From the NCBI GenBank assembly GCA_025935655.1, contig JAICUV010000085.1, forward strand, positions 1 through 12,400: DNA of 12,400 nucleotides, given 5' to 3'. Source of the DNA: Chloroflexota bacterium. Lineage in GTDB: Bacteria > Chloroflexota > Limnocylindria > Limnocylindrales > CSP1-4. The translations under genes were made by a program, and so were the position numbers. This document shows positions 6,550-12,400 of the stretch, one piece after another; position 1 is the first letter of the stretch, and each line of letters begins with the position of its first letter. A model generated the notes under the pieces. It did no database searches, had not been told where the DNA came from, and saw only the letters and a list, made by a program, of their open reading frames with translations.

Positions 6550-7893
6550 CTACCCGGGCCAGCGGAACCCGATGGCCGTGCCCGTGTCCCCGTCACCGCG
6601 CCCGACGTCGAGCGCCGCGCCGCAGGCGCGTGCCTCGGCGCGCATGTCCGCGAGCCCGCGTCGGCCGCCCCGTGCCGCCGCCGCCTCGTCGATGGCCGGC
6701 CCGCTGCCGTCGTCCTCGATCCGCAGGCGCACCAGCGCGGCGTCTGCGGCGAGCCGCACGGAGACGGACGCGCCCGGCGCGTGGCGCACCACGTTGTCCA
6801 GCGCGAGCTGGGCGACCCGGAACGCGGCCCGCTCCACGTCTCGTGGCGGACGGGCCGGCGGCGCGGCGCCCGGGGAGGGGAACGCGGGGCCGCCGTCGAC
6901 CAGGATCTCGACGCGGACGTCCGAGCGGTCCTCGGTGCGCTCGGCCAGCCACTCGAGCCCCGCCAGGAGCCCCATCTCCTCGAGCACGATCGACCGTCGG
7001 GCCAGGAGCAGCGCCTCAACCTCGTCCACGGCCGCGCGCAGGTCGGCCGCCAGCCGCTCGACGGTCCCGCCGCCCTCGGCCTCGGCGAGCGCGCGCCGCA
7101 GCGACGGCAGGACCTCCGCGTGGAGGTCGGCGGCGAGGCGGCCGCGCTCGGACTCGACCGCCTCCGCGCGGCCGGCCTCGCGACCCGGCACCAACTCGTC
7201 CACGAACACGCGCAGGGCCGAGAACGCCGCGACGGGCCGGGCCCCGGCCGCCTCGCCAGCGCGCAGCCGGGCGCGGGTCCTCCCGAACGCGGGACGCAGG
7301 TCGCGCTCGAGGCCGATCGCCGTGAGGCCGCCGATCACGGCCAGCCACGCCCATGCCGGGATCCCGCCGCGCTCGCCCTCGAGCGCCCGCCGCACGAGCC
7401 CCACGATGAGCACCGCGCTGACGAGCGACGCCGTGCCCCACGCGATCGCGGCGACGGAGCGCGGGCGACGTCCGTCCGAGGTGGCGTACGCGGCCGCGAC
7501 GATCGGCGGCACGGCGAGGGCCGCCGCGAGCAGCGCCGACAGGACGAGCTCGGCCTCGCCGCCGGTGAGCGCCCGGTACTCGCGCACCATCCCCTCGACC
7601 GCGAGCGCCGACGCCGTGGAGCCGACGATCAGCGCGCTCCACGCGAGCGTCGGCGCCCAGGTGTGCGTGAGCGCGACGAGCGTGAGCGCGGCGAGGGCCC
7701 ACAGGTGCGGGACCCAGTCCGAGGCGTCGGGCGCCGGCAGGCCGAACGGGTTGAGGACCCGGAGCGCGAGCGAGCTCGCCACGAGGACCGCCGTCGTGAG
7801 CGTGGCGAGCTTCATCGCCACACTGACGCGGACCCTCGCGGTGCCGGCCGCGGTCGCCTCCGTCACGGCCCGGGTGACGCCGGCGCCGCTCAT
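6550..7893 (-). CDS. Membrane-bound sensor histidine kinase with atypical His motif (HK2)
   Basis: The protein has 447 residues from the ATG at 7893, which overlaps the RR2 stop in ATGA and so is probably translated by coupling. An in-frame ATG at 7917 is possible but less likely. Residues about 28-200 hold five or six membrane segments, with no large outer domain. The dimerisation region at about 245-270 reads ERGRLAADLHAEVLPSL, with the presumed phosphoacceptor H258. The acid normally next to the His (HD or HE) is Ala, and the Gln/Asn five residues on is Pro. The ATPase domain keeps its N box (LALDNVVRHA, N367), EDDGSGPA, a GLADMRAEA G2 box and GDGDTGTA. The expected role is signalling to RR2, but the altered His motif makes kinase and phosphatase strength uncertain. 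Composition is extremely GC-rich. Confidence 0.88.
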   Translation of the reverse strand: MSGAGVTRAVTEATAAGTARVRVSVAMKLATLTTAVLVASSLALRVLNPFGLPAPDASDWVPHLWALAALTLVALTHTWAPTLAWSALIVGSTASALAVEGMVREYRALTGGEAELVLSALLAAALAVPPIVAAAYATSDGRRPRSVAAIAWGTASLVSAVLIVGLVRRALEGERGGIPAWAWLAVIGGLTAIGLERDLRPAFGRTRARLRAGEAAGARPVAAFSALRVFVDELVPGREAGRAEAVESERGRLAADLHAEVLPSLRRALAEAEGGGTVERLAADLRAAVDEVEALLLARRSIVLEEMGLLAGLEWLAERTEDRSDVRVEILVDGGPAFPSPGAAPPARPPRDVERAAFRVAQLALDNVVRHAPGASVSVRLAADAALVRLRIEDDGSGPAIDEAAAARGGRRGLADMRAEARACGAALDVGRGDGDTGTAIGFRWPG

Positions 7894-8528
7894 GCCCGGG
7901 CCTTCTCCGTCACCCATCCCTCGCGCAGGGCGAGCACCGCGAGCTCGGTCCGCGACAGCACGCCGTACCGGTCGAACAGGCGCCGCAGGTGGCTCTCCAC
8001 GGTCTTCTCGGTCACGCCGAGCCGCACGCCCACCTCATCGTTGGACGCCCCGCCGCACACGAGCGTCAACACCTCGATCTCGCGGTCGGACGGCCGGCGG
8101 GGCGCGGAGCGGATGGCCCGCAGCATCGACGCCGAGAACGCCGTGCCGCCCGCGGCGACGATCCGGATCGCGTCCAGGATCTCCGGGACCTCGCTGGTCT
8201 TGAGCAGGTAGCCGGCCGCGCCGTGCTCGAACGCCGTGCGGATGAGCGGCGGCTGGTCGAACGACGACAGCAGGAGCACCGCCGGGCCGTCGGACCCGGC
8301 CGCCTCGAGGAGGCGGAGACCCTCGGCCTCGCCGGCCAGCTGCACGTCCGAGACCACGACGTCGCAGGCCACGGCGCGCGGCCCGTCGAGCAGCGCTCGT
8401 GCGTCGTCGAGCGATCGGGCCGTGCCCACGAGGACCAGGTCCGGCGCGCCGCGGACGGCCGCGCTCACCGCGTCGAGGATCGCGGGATGATCGTCCACCA
8501 GGACGACGCGGACCGGCTGTCCCACCAT
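7890..8528 (-). CDS. NarL/FixJ-family response regulator (RR2)
   Basis: This 212-residue DNA-binding regulator is the first gene of the RR2-HK2 unit. Receiver, residues 6-127: D12/D13 (LVDDHP), phosphoacceptor D61 (VVVSDVQL), S88 (LLLSSFD) and K110 (GYLLKTSE). LuxR-type helix-turn-helix, about 145-205: PSDREIEVLTLVCGGASNDEVG, then VTEKTVESHLRRLFDRYGV. All phosphorylation residues are present, so it should be a working switch despite the odd partner kinase. The ATG at 8528 has only a weak upstream site (GGAG 12 nt before). The gene is divergent from the membrane protein at 8683, and the gap carries a 7-2-7 palindrome suited to a NarL-type dimer, which suggests self-regulation. Confidence 0.93.
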   Translation of the reverse strand: MVGQPVRVVLVDDHPAILDAVSAAVRGAPDLVLVGTARSLDDARALLDGPRAVACDVVVSDVQLAGEAEGLRLLEAAGSDGPAVLLLSSFDQPPLIRTAFEHGAAGYLLKTSEVPEILDAIRIVAAGGTAFSASMLRAIRSAPRRPSDREIEVLTLVCGGASNDEVGVRLGVTEKTVESHLRRLFDRYGVLSRTELAVLALREGWVTEKARA

Positions 8529-8596
8529 GCGGCCAGCCTACTCCGCCGGGTGGGGCGTGCGAAGGGCGCGGGGCCGGGCGACGCGCGAAGCGCGGC

Positions 8597-8612
8597 TGCG
8601 GGATTTCCCGCA
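8597..8612. promoter_or_regulatory. 7-2-7 palindrome TGCGGGA-TT-TCCCGCA, candidate NarL-type operator
   Basis: The arms are perfect over 7 bp with a 2-bp spacer. The site sits almost exactly midway in the divergent gap: 68 bp from the RR2 ATG and 70 bp from the membrane-protein ATG. NarL-family dimers are known to bind inverted heptamers spaced by 2 bp, and RR2 is a NarL-family regulator encoded alongside. Binding is inference. Confidence 0.5.
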
Positions 8613-8649
8613 ACGCCCTCCCGGGCCTCGGCACGGCGGATCGGCTGCG

Positions 8650-8666
8650 GCGGGCATACTGCCCGC
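8650..8666. promoter_or_regulatory. Inverted repeat GCGGGCA-TAC-TGCCCGC next to the ribosome site of the membrane-protein gene
   Basis: A perfect 7-bp dyad with a 3-bp spacer ends one base before the Shine-Dalgarno sequence AGGAGGG. Its centre is about 53 bp, near five helical turns, from the centre of the 8597-8612 palindrome. It could be a second operator or, in RNA, a 5'-leader hairpin beside the ribosome site. It includes CATACT, which loosely resembles a -10 box, but no -35 box is evident. Confidence 0.4.
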
Positions 8667-8673
8667 AGGAGGG
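8667..8673 (+). promoter_or_regulatory. Ribosome binding site AGGAGGG of the membrane-protein gene
   Basis: This strong Shine-Dalgarno sequence lies 9 nt before the ATG at 8683. It decides this start over the open frame that continues upstream. Confidence 0.8.
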
Positions 8674-8682
8674 TGCCGCCGC

Positions 8683-9753
8683 ATGGACGACGACGAGACA
8701 CGACGGGTCGAGCTGCCGGGCGAGGCCACGCCGCCGACGCCGCCCGATGCGCCGCCACCCATCGACGGACCCGCACTCCCACCCCCGCCGCCGGCACCCG
8801 CGATCGTCCCGCCGTGGCCGCCGGCGGCATCGCGACCGGCCGCCATCGACGTGGGCGCGATCCTCGGGCGCACCTTCGACACCCTGGGCCGCGAATGGTC
8901 GCTGTACCTCGCGCTGGCGGTCCCGGCGGGCCTCGGCGGGTTCGCGTCGGCCGCGCTGACACCGCCGCTCCAGGAGATCGCGAGCCGGCCCGGGATCGCC
9001 TCGTTCGCCGACCAGGTCCCGGGCTATGCGGGCCAGCTGCTCATCGCGTTCATCGGCATCGTCGCGAGCCTCGCGATGATCGTCGCGACGGACGGGTACT
9101 GGCGCGGGACATCCGTCGGGCTGTCCGATGCCGTCGGGCGCGCGGCCGGGTCGCTGCCTCGCGCCGTGGGGCTGTTCCTGCTGGCGATGGCGCTCGGCCT
9201 GGGCATCGGCCTCGCGTTCGTGCTCGTGGCTTTGCTGGTCCTGGTCCTCGGCCCGCTGGGCGCCATCCTGCTCGTGGTCGCCGCGTTCGTGCTGTTCCCG
9301 GTCGCGATCTGGGTGAGCGCCCGCCTGTCGCTGATCCTGCCGGTGCTCGTGCTCGAGCAGACGCCCGTGCTCGGGGTCATCGGCCGCACCTGGAGCCTCA
9401 CCCGCGGCAACGCGCTGGCGCTGTTCCTGACCGCCCTCGTGATCGGGATCGCGAGCCTCATCCCGACCTGGGGCGGGGCGCTGTTCAGCCTGTTCGTGGA
9501 CAACCGGCTCGTCGCGGGCATCGCGCTCGGCCTCGCCTCGATGGTGGTCGCGCCGCTGGGCGCGATCTGGACCGTCCTCGCCTGGGGGACGATCACCGGT
9601 GCGCCCTACCGGGATTCCGAGGTCATGGCCACGGGCAGGGGCCGCGTCCTCGGGTTCGGGCTGGTCGCGGGCGTCGGGATGATCCTCGTCCTGGCCGGGG
9701 GCGGCCTCGCGGCGAGCGGATCGGCCGAGTTCCTCCGGCTGACGGGCAACTGA
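8683..9753 (+). CDS. Polytopic membrane protein, GPDPase membrane-domain-like
   Basis: The protein has 356 residues. Residues 1-54 form an acidic then strongly Pro/Ala-rich cytoplasmic tail. From residue 57 (VGAILGRTFDTLGREWSLYLALAV) it has about six to eight membrane helices, including two very hydrophobic ones at about 162-187 and 190-212. The stretch ARLSLILPVLVLEQTPVLGVIGRTW and then SLTRGN (213-243) is typical of the membrane domain found in glycerophosphodiester phosphodiesterase-related and DUF975-like proteins. No phosphodiesterase catalytic domain is present, so enzyme activity should not be assumed; these membrane proteins mostly have unknown roles. The gene is divergent from RR2 across a 154-bp gap with two inverted repeats, so RR2 control is plausible. 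The start is fixed by AGGAGGG at 8667. The lipoprotein gene follows after 162 bp. Confidence 0.85.
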   Translation: MDDDETRRVELPGEATPPTPPDAPPPIDGPALPPPPPAPAIVPPWPPAASRPAAIDVGAILGRTFDTLGREWSLYLALAVPAGLGGFASAALTPPLQEIASRPGIASFADQVPGYAGQLLIAFIGIVASLAMIVATDGYWRGTSVGLSDAVGRAAGSLPRAVGLFLLAMALGLGIGLAFVLVALLVLVLGPLGAILLVVAAFVLFPVAIWVSARLSLILPVLVLEQTPVLGVIGRTWSLTRGNALALFLTALVIGIASLIPTWGGALFSLFVDNRLVAGIALGLASMVVAPLGAIWTVLAWGTITGAPYRDSEVMATGRGRVLGFGLVAGVGMILVLAGGGLAASGSAEFLRLTGN

Positions 9754-9762
9754 GTCCGGGTT

Positions 9763-9819
9763 TGTCACGCCCGGCGGGCGGAGCGTCGACGGATCTGTAA
9801 CGCGCCGGGGCCTACGGTC
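9763..9819 (+). promoter_or_regulatory. Two similar TGT(C/A)ACG...GTC boxes, possible ECF-type promoters
   Basis: TGTCACG (9763-9769) is followed by CGTC (9784-9787), and TGTAACG (9796-9802) by CGGTC (9815-9819); the box-to-GTC distances are 22 and 21 bp. An AAC-like box followed by a GTC box is the general form of ECF sigma-factor promoters. The pair lies in the 162-bp gap upstream of the lipoprotein and would give a leader of about 90 nt. This is pattern reading only. A weak 5-bp hairpin (CCGGG 9756-9760, CCCGG 9770-9774) just past the upstream stop overlaps it. Confidence 0.25.
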
Positions 9820-9915
9820 TGGGCACTCCGCACGCACCCCCTCGGGCTCGACCGTGCCCGCCAGCGTCACCGCGACCTCGCGATTCGGCCGGGACCCTCC
9901 AGATCGGAGGTCATC

Positions 9916-10545
9916 ATGACCAGCACCCGACTCGCCCGCCTCGGCGCCACCGTCGCGCTCGCCGGCGTGGCGCTCGCCGCCTGTGGCGGCGGCACCGTCG
10001 CATCACCCGGGGCGTCCGCCGCCCCGTCGACCGGCGCAGCCAGCCCCTCGGCCTCCGCGGCGGCGTCGATGACCGTCGAGAGTCCGTCCGCGTCCGCCTC
10101 GGCCTCCGCCGCGGCGTCGCCCGCGGCGCGCACCGTCCAGATCTACGCGGTCGACGGCGGCTTCCAGAACGCGCCCATCGACCCGACCCCGGGCACGGTC
10201 CTCACGTTCCGCAACCTGGGCACCGAGGCCCACGAGATGGTCGTGATCCGGCGCAACGACGATGCGACCAAGAAGCAGACCTTCGACGACCTGAGCAAGG
10301 TCAGCCCCGCCGACCTGCTCAAGTTCGTCACGGTCGTGGGCGTGCTCGCCGCGGACCCGGGCCAGGTGGCCCAGGGCCAGCTCGAGCTCACCCAGCCCGG
10401 CGATTACGCGATCGTCGACCTGCTCGCGAAGGGCACGACTACCGCACCCGCCAGCCCGGATCCGATGGCGATCCCGACGGGTGTGCCGAACGTGGTGAAC
10501 GGCATGTGGACCACGTTCTCGGTCATCGAGCCCGAGGCCTCGTAA
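9916..10545 (+). CDS. Lipoprotein with degenerate cupredoxin-like domain
   Basis: The protein has 209 residues. A lipoprotein signal (LAGVALAAC, lipidated C23) is followed by a low-complexity Ala/Ser/Pro linker to about residue 70, and then a cupredoxin-like domain: VQIYAVDGGFQ, PGTVLTFRNLGTEAHEMVVIRRND (about 92-114), PGDYAIVDLL (161-170) and PNVVNGMWTTFSV (191-203). The type-1 copper ligand H106 and M197 are in place. Where relatives have Cys after GxYxxxC and His in GPPHF, this protein has D168 and N192, so it may not bind copper in the usual way; this alignment was made by eye. It should be anchored on the outer face of the cytoplasmic membrane. The start is supported by GGAGG at 9906-9910, 5 nt before the ATG. 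A hairpin at 10574 ends the transcript. Confidence 0.85.
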   Translation: MTSTRLARLGATVALAGVALAACGGGTVASPGASAAPSTGAASPSASAAASMTVESPSASASASAAASPAARTVQIYAVDGGFQNAPIDPTPGTVLTFRNLGTEAHEMVVIRRNDDATKKQTFDDLSKVSPADLLKFVTVVGVLAADPGQVAQGQLELTQPGDYAIVDLLAKGTTTAPASPDPMAIPTGVPNVVNGMWTTFSVIEPEAS

Positions 10546-10573
10546 GGCTCGATCACCGCGGAGCAACGCCGTT

Positions 10574-10608
10574 CGCGCCCGGTCCGGGGCTTCCCCGGGC
10601 CGGGCGTG
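10574..10608 (+). terminator. Strong GC hairpin between convergent genes, probable terminator
   Basis: A 16-bp stem (10574-10589 with 10593-10608) closes on a CTT loop. It has no mismatch in the plus-strand RNA and two G-U wobble pairs; in the minus-strand RNA those become A-C mismatches, so it is stronger for the lipoprotein transcript. It starts 29 bp past the lipoprotein stop and ends 19 bp before the carboxypeptidase stop. There is no T-run, as is common in high-GC bacteria. Confidence 0.7.
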
Positions 10609-10626
10609 CCCGTGTCCGCGGCGGCG

Positions 10627-12252
10627 TCAGGGACGGCGGATCCGGATGTCGTCGAGCGCGGCCTCCACGAGGCTGTCGCGGCCGCCGTCGGTCGCCTCGA
10701 CCACGAGGTGGATCGTCTGGCCGGCCCAGGCCGCCAGTGACCGGCTCGCGGACGCCCAGGCCGCATCGTCGTCGTTCGCCGCGCCGAGCTCCTGGAACAC
10801 CACGGTCGGCGTCCCGTCCTGGGCCTCGACGATGACCCGCAGCGCGTCGTCGCGGCTCGAGGTCACGCCGTGGGCCAGGTAGTACCGGAAGGTGAGCGGG
10901 CCGTACGAGGTGGCGCTCGCCGGCAGCGTGATCGGCCGGCTGCGGACCGTCGTCGTCCCGCCGTCGACGTCGTTGGTGCTGGCGCTGGTGCCCGCCCGGG
11001 CGCCCGTCACGAGGGCCCTGGAGCCAGAGACCGTGGTGCCGAGCTGCTTCGGCCCGTTCGACGAGGTGCTCGCCGGGTTGGAGACCGACCACAGGCCGCG
11101 CGTCGCCGTGTCGGTGCCGGCGGCGTTGCGCACCCAGCCGCGGTTGATCTCGAGGTCGTCGAACAGCGGCCCGCAATCGGCCCGTCGGGCATCGGAGCCG
11201 AGGGCCGCGTAGGGGCAGCCGGCCTGGTTGATGAGGTAGAGGATCGCGGTGCGGTTGCGCGCCGTCTGGGCGGGGATCTTGGAGTCGTCCGGGTAGTGGT
11301 CCTTCCAGACCGTGGACTGCTCGCTCGGATACAGCTCGTAGGTGAAGCTGAAGATCCGGTAGGTCGCGTACAGCCAGTCGATCTGGTCGCCGTCCGTGAT
11401 GTACAGGTCGGACGACTGCTGCGCCGTGTAGCCGTTGCGCGAGGCCTGGGCGCGCCCGAGCGTGACGAACGTGGTGTGGTCGAGCGACGTCATGTCCGCC
11501 GGGACGTTGGTCTTCGTGTAGCCGTACGGCCACAGGATCAGCTCGCCGTTCGTGTGGAGCGTGATGTGGGCGCGGATCTGCTGGATCCCGTCGATCACGC
11601 GGCTCTTCACGAAGTCGCGGAACACCTGCGTCTCGGGTGCCGAGAACGGCGTGGCGCCTCGATAGGTCGTGGCGCTCGGCTTGCCCGACGAGCCACCGCA
11701 GCAGCCCCAGCGATAGCCGTAGTTGCGGTTGAGGTCCGTGCCGACGGCCGTGGTGCCCGCGTTGGGCTGGCGGTTCTTGCGCCACGCCCGGAACGGGTCT
11801 CCGGTCAGGTCGTAGCGCATGCCGTCCGGGTTGAGCGCGAAGATGATGAACGTCTCGCGCGCGTTGACGAGCCGGGTGACCGTCGTGTCCGAGCCATAGC
11901 CTGTGGTCATCCAGCGGAGGATCGCCAGCGCCTGCTCGGTCGTGAGGTGCTCGCGCGCGTGGTGGAGCGCGTCGATGAGGACCTCGGGCTCGGCCTCGTC
12001 CGTCGCGACGTTGTCGCTGATCTTGGCGGCCCAGATGTCCCGGCCGCCGTAGCTCTTGCCGATGGAGAAGACCTGGACGATGTCCGGGTAGCTGGCCGCG
12101 GCGGCCTGGATCTCGGCCACCATCTCGGGGTAGTTGTGGTAGCCGCTCATGCTCGACGGGAAGTCGGGCTCCGCGGCGGCGGCGGCCGCCGGGACGGCCA
12201 GGGGCGCCACGAGGGCGGCGGCCAGGGCGAGGGCCGTGGCCAGCAGGGACAA
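10627..12252 (-). CDS. Secreted M14 zinc carboxypeptidase (carboxypeptidase T-like) with C-terminal beta domain
   Basis: The protein has 541 residues from a TTG. The signal peptide ends in an Ala-rich stretch near residue 27. The peptidase domain, about 35-345, holds the zinc ligands H98 and E101 (HHAREH) and H233 (ITLHTNGELILWPYGY), R158 (WRKNR), N175/R176 (DLNRNYGY), the WGCCGGSSG loop typical of bacterial carboxypeptidase T relatives, Y284 and catalytic E306 (FTYELYP). It should release C-terminal residues from peptides outside the cell. I291 sits at the position that sets S1' preference in carboxypeptidase A, hinting at hydrophobic C-termini; this is an alignment by eye. Residues about 362-541 form a beta-rich domain like those appended to other secreted peptidases. 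The start is uncertain: no ATG or GTG lies in frame nearby, and a basic RRPSSR stretch just upstream would suit a signal peptide. Confidence 0.9.
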   Translation of the reverse strand: MSLLATALALAAALVAPLAVPAAAAAAEPDFPSSMSGYHNYPEMVAEIQAAAASYPDIVQVFSIGKSYGGRDIWAAKISDNVATDEAEPEVLIDALHHAREHLTTEQALAILRWMTTGYGSDTTVTRLVNARETFIIFALNPDGMRYDLTGDPFRAWRKNRQPNAGTTAVGTDLNRNYGYRWGCCGGSSGKPSATTYRGATPFSAPETQVFRDFVKSRVIDGIQQIRAHITLHTNGELILWPYGYTKTNVPADMTSLDHTTFVTLGRAQASRNGYTAQQSSDLYITDGDQIDWLYATYRIFSFTYELYPSEQSTVWKDHYPDDSKIPAQTARNRTAILYLINQAGCPYAALGSDARRADCGPLFDDLEINRGWVRNAAGTDTATRGLWSVSNPASTSSNGPKQLGTTVSGSRALVTGARAGTSASTNDVDGGTTTVRSRPITLPASATSYGPLTFRYYLAHGVTSSRDDALRVIVEAQDGTPTVVFQELGAANDDDAAWASASRSLAAWAGQTIHLVVEATDGGRDSLVEAALDDIRIRRP

Positions 12253-12400
12253 CCGGGACGACGGGCGGCGCAGGGTGGGTCGCAGGGGCGGAGCGTGCCA
12301 GACCGCACCAGTCCGGGGTAGTCCGGCAATGGGACCAGCGGCCGTTAGGACCCGGGGGGCTTCAACGGATTCGCGCCGGCCGCCCGGCGTCGCCCGCTCC
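12253..12400. other. Region upstream of the carboxypeptidase, 148 bp to window edge
   Basis: No gene is supported. The carboxypeptidase frame remains open here but has no standard start codon. A direct repeat GTCCGG (12311-12316 and 12321-12326), spaced one helical turn apart, is the only visible detail. The promoter is expected here, but I see no clear boxes. Confidence 0.45.

Noticed and set aside
6379..8211. Long plus-strand open frames (610 and 543 residues) opposite HK2
   Set aside because: They are low-complexity Arg/Ala/Ser-rich translations antisense to a kinase with clear motifs.
8683..9753. Glycerophosphodiester phosphodiesterase enzyme
   Set aside because: Only the membrane-domain-like part is present; no catalytic barrel with its His/Glu/Asp motifs is seen.
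8035..9870. A 611-residue minus-strand frame across RR2 and the membrane protein
   Set aside because: It runs antisense to a membrane protein with a strong ribosome site and gives charged, low-complexity sequence.
10870..12321. A 483-residue plus-strand frame opposite the carboxypeptidase
   Set aside because: It is a shadow of a gene with intact zinc and catalytic residues; its translation is Val/Arg/Gly-rich and featureless.

Overview
This is a very GC-rich bacterial window. A few lines counted by hand give roughly 65-70% GC in the left half and 73% or more in parts of the right half. It carries eight complete genes and one partial gene, tightly packed, with no tRNA, rRNA, CRISPR array, transposase or phage gene that I could see. 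The composition, the lipobox lipoprotein with an azurin/plastocyanin-like domain, the secreted carboxypeptidase T-type enzyme, the short Flp-type pilin and the NarL-type two-component systems fit a high-GC Terrabacteria lineage such as Chloroflexota (Limnocylindria-like) or an actinomycete. This placement is inference, because no marker gene is present.

Left region (1-3046, minus strand): a partial, very large secreted protein of at least 1015 residues. It has a signal peptide, six short GxGY/P motifs, three repeats of about 85 residues with a beta-strand look, and then the start of a multicopper-oxidase domain with an HLHGG copper motif. It runs off the left edge. A 274-bp gap separates it from a small divergent plus-strand gene (3321-3779) with a PH/GRAM-like segment, whose 3' end overlaps the next operon tail to tail.

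Middle region (3761-8528, minus strand): two separate NarL/DesK-type two-component systems. The first (HK1 then RR1, stop and start overlapping in TGATG) is canonical. The second (RR2 then HK2, overlapping in ATGA) has the opposite gene order, and its kinase has an altered histidine motif. Downstream of HK2, in the same direction, lies an isolated 54-residue Flp-type pilin.

Right region (8529-12400): a polytopic membrane protein of the GPDPase-membrane-domain type is divergent from RR2. It is followed by a cupredoxin-like lipoprotein that seems to have lost two of four copper ligands. A strong hairpin then separates this pair from a convergent secreted M14 zinc carboxypeptidase.

The most interesting non-coding signal is a set of inverted repeats built on TGCGGGA/TCCCGCA. 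One copy, in the RR2/membrane-protein divergent gap, has exactly the 7-2-7 geometry known for NarL dimers. The same heptamer in reversed orientation lies between HK2 and the pilin. This suggests, without proving it, that RR2 controls its own operon, the divergent membrane protein and the pilin. I found no convincing new defence or mobile system. The window mostly holds cell-surface, copper-protein and signalling genes.
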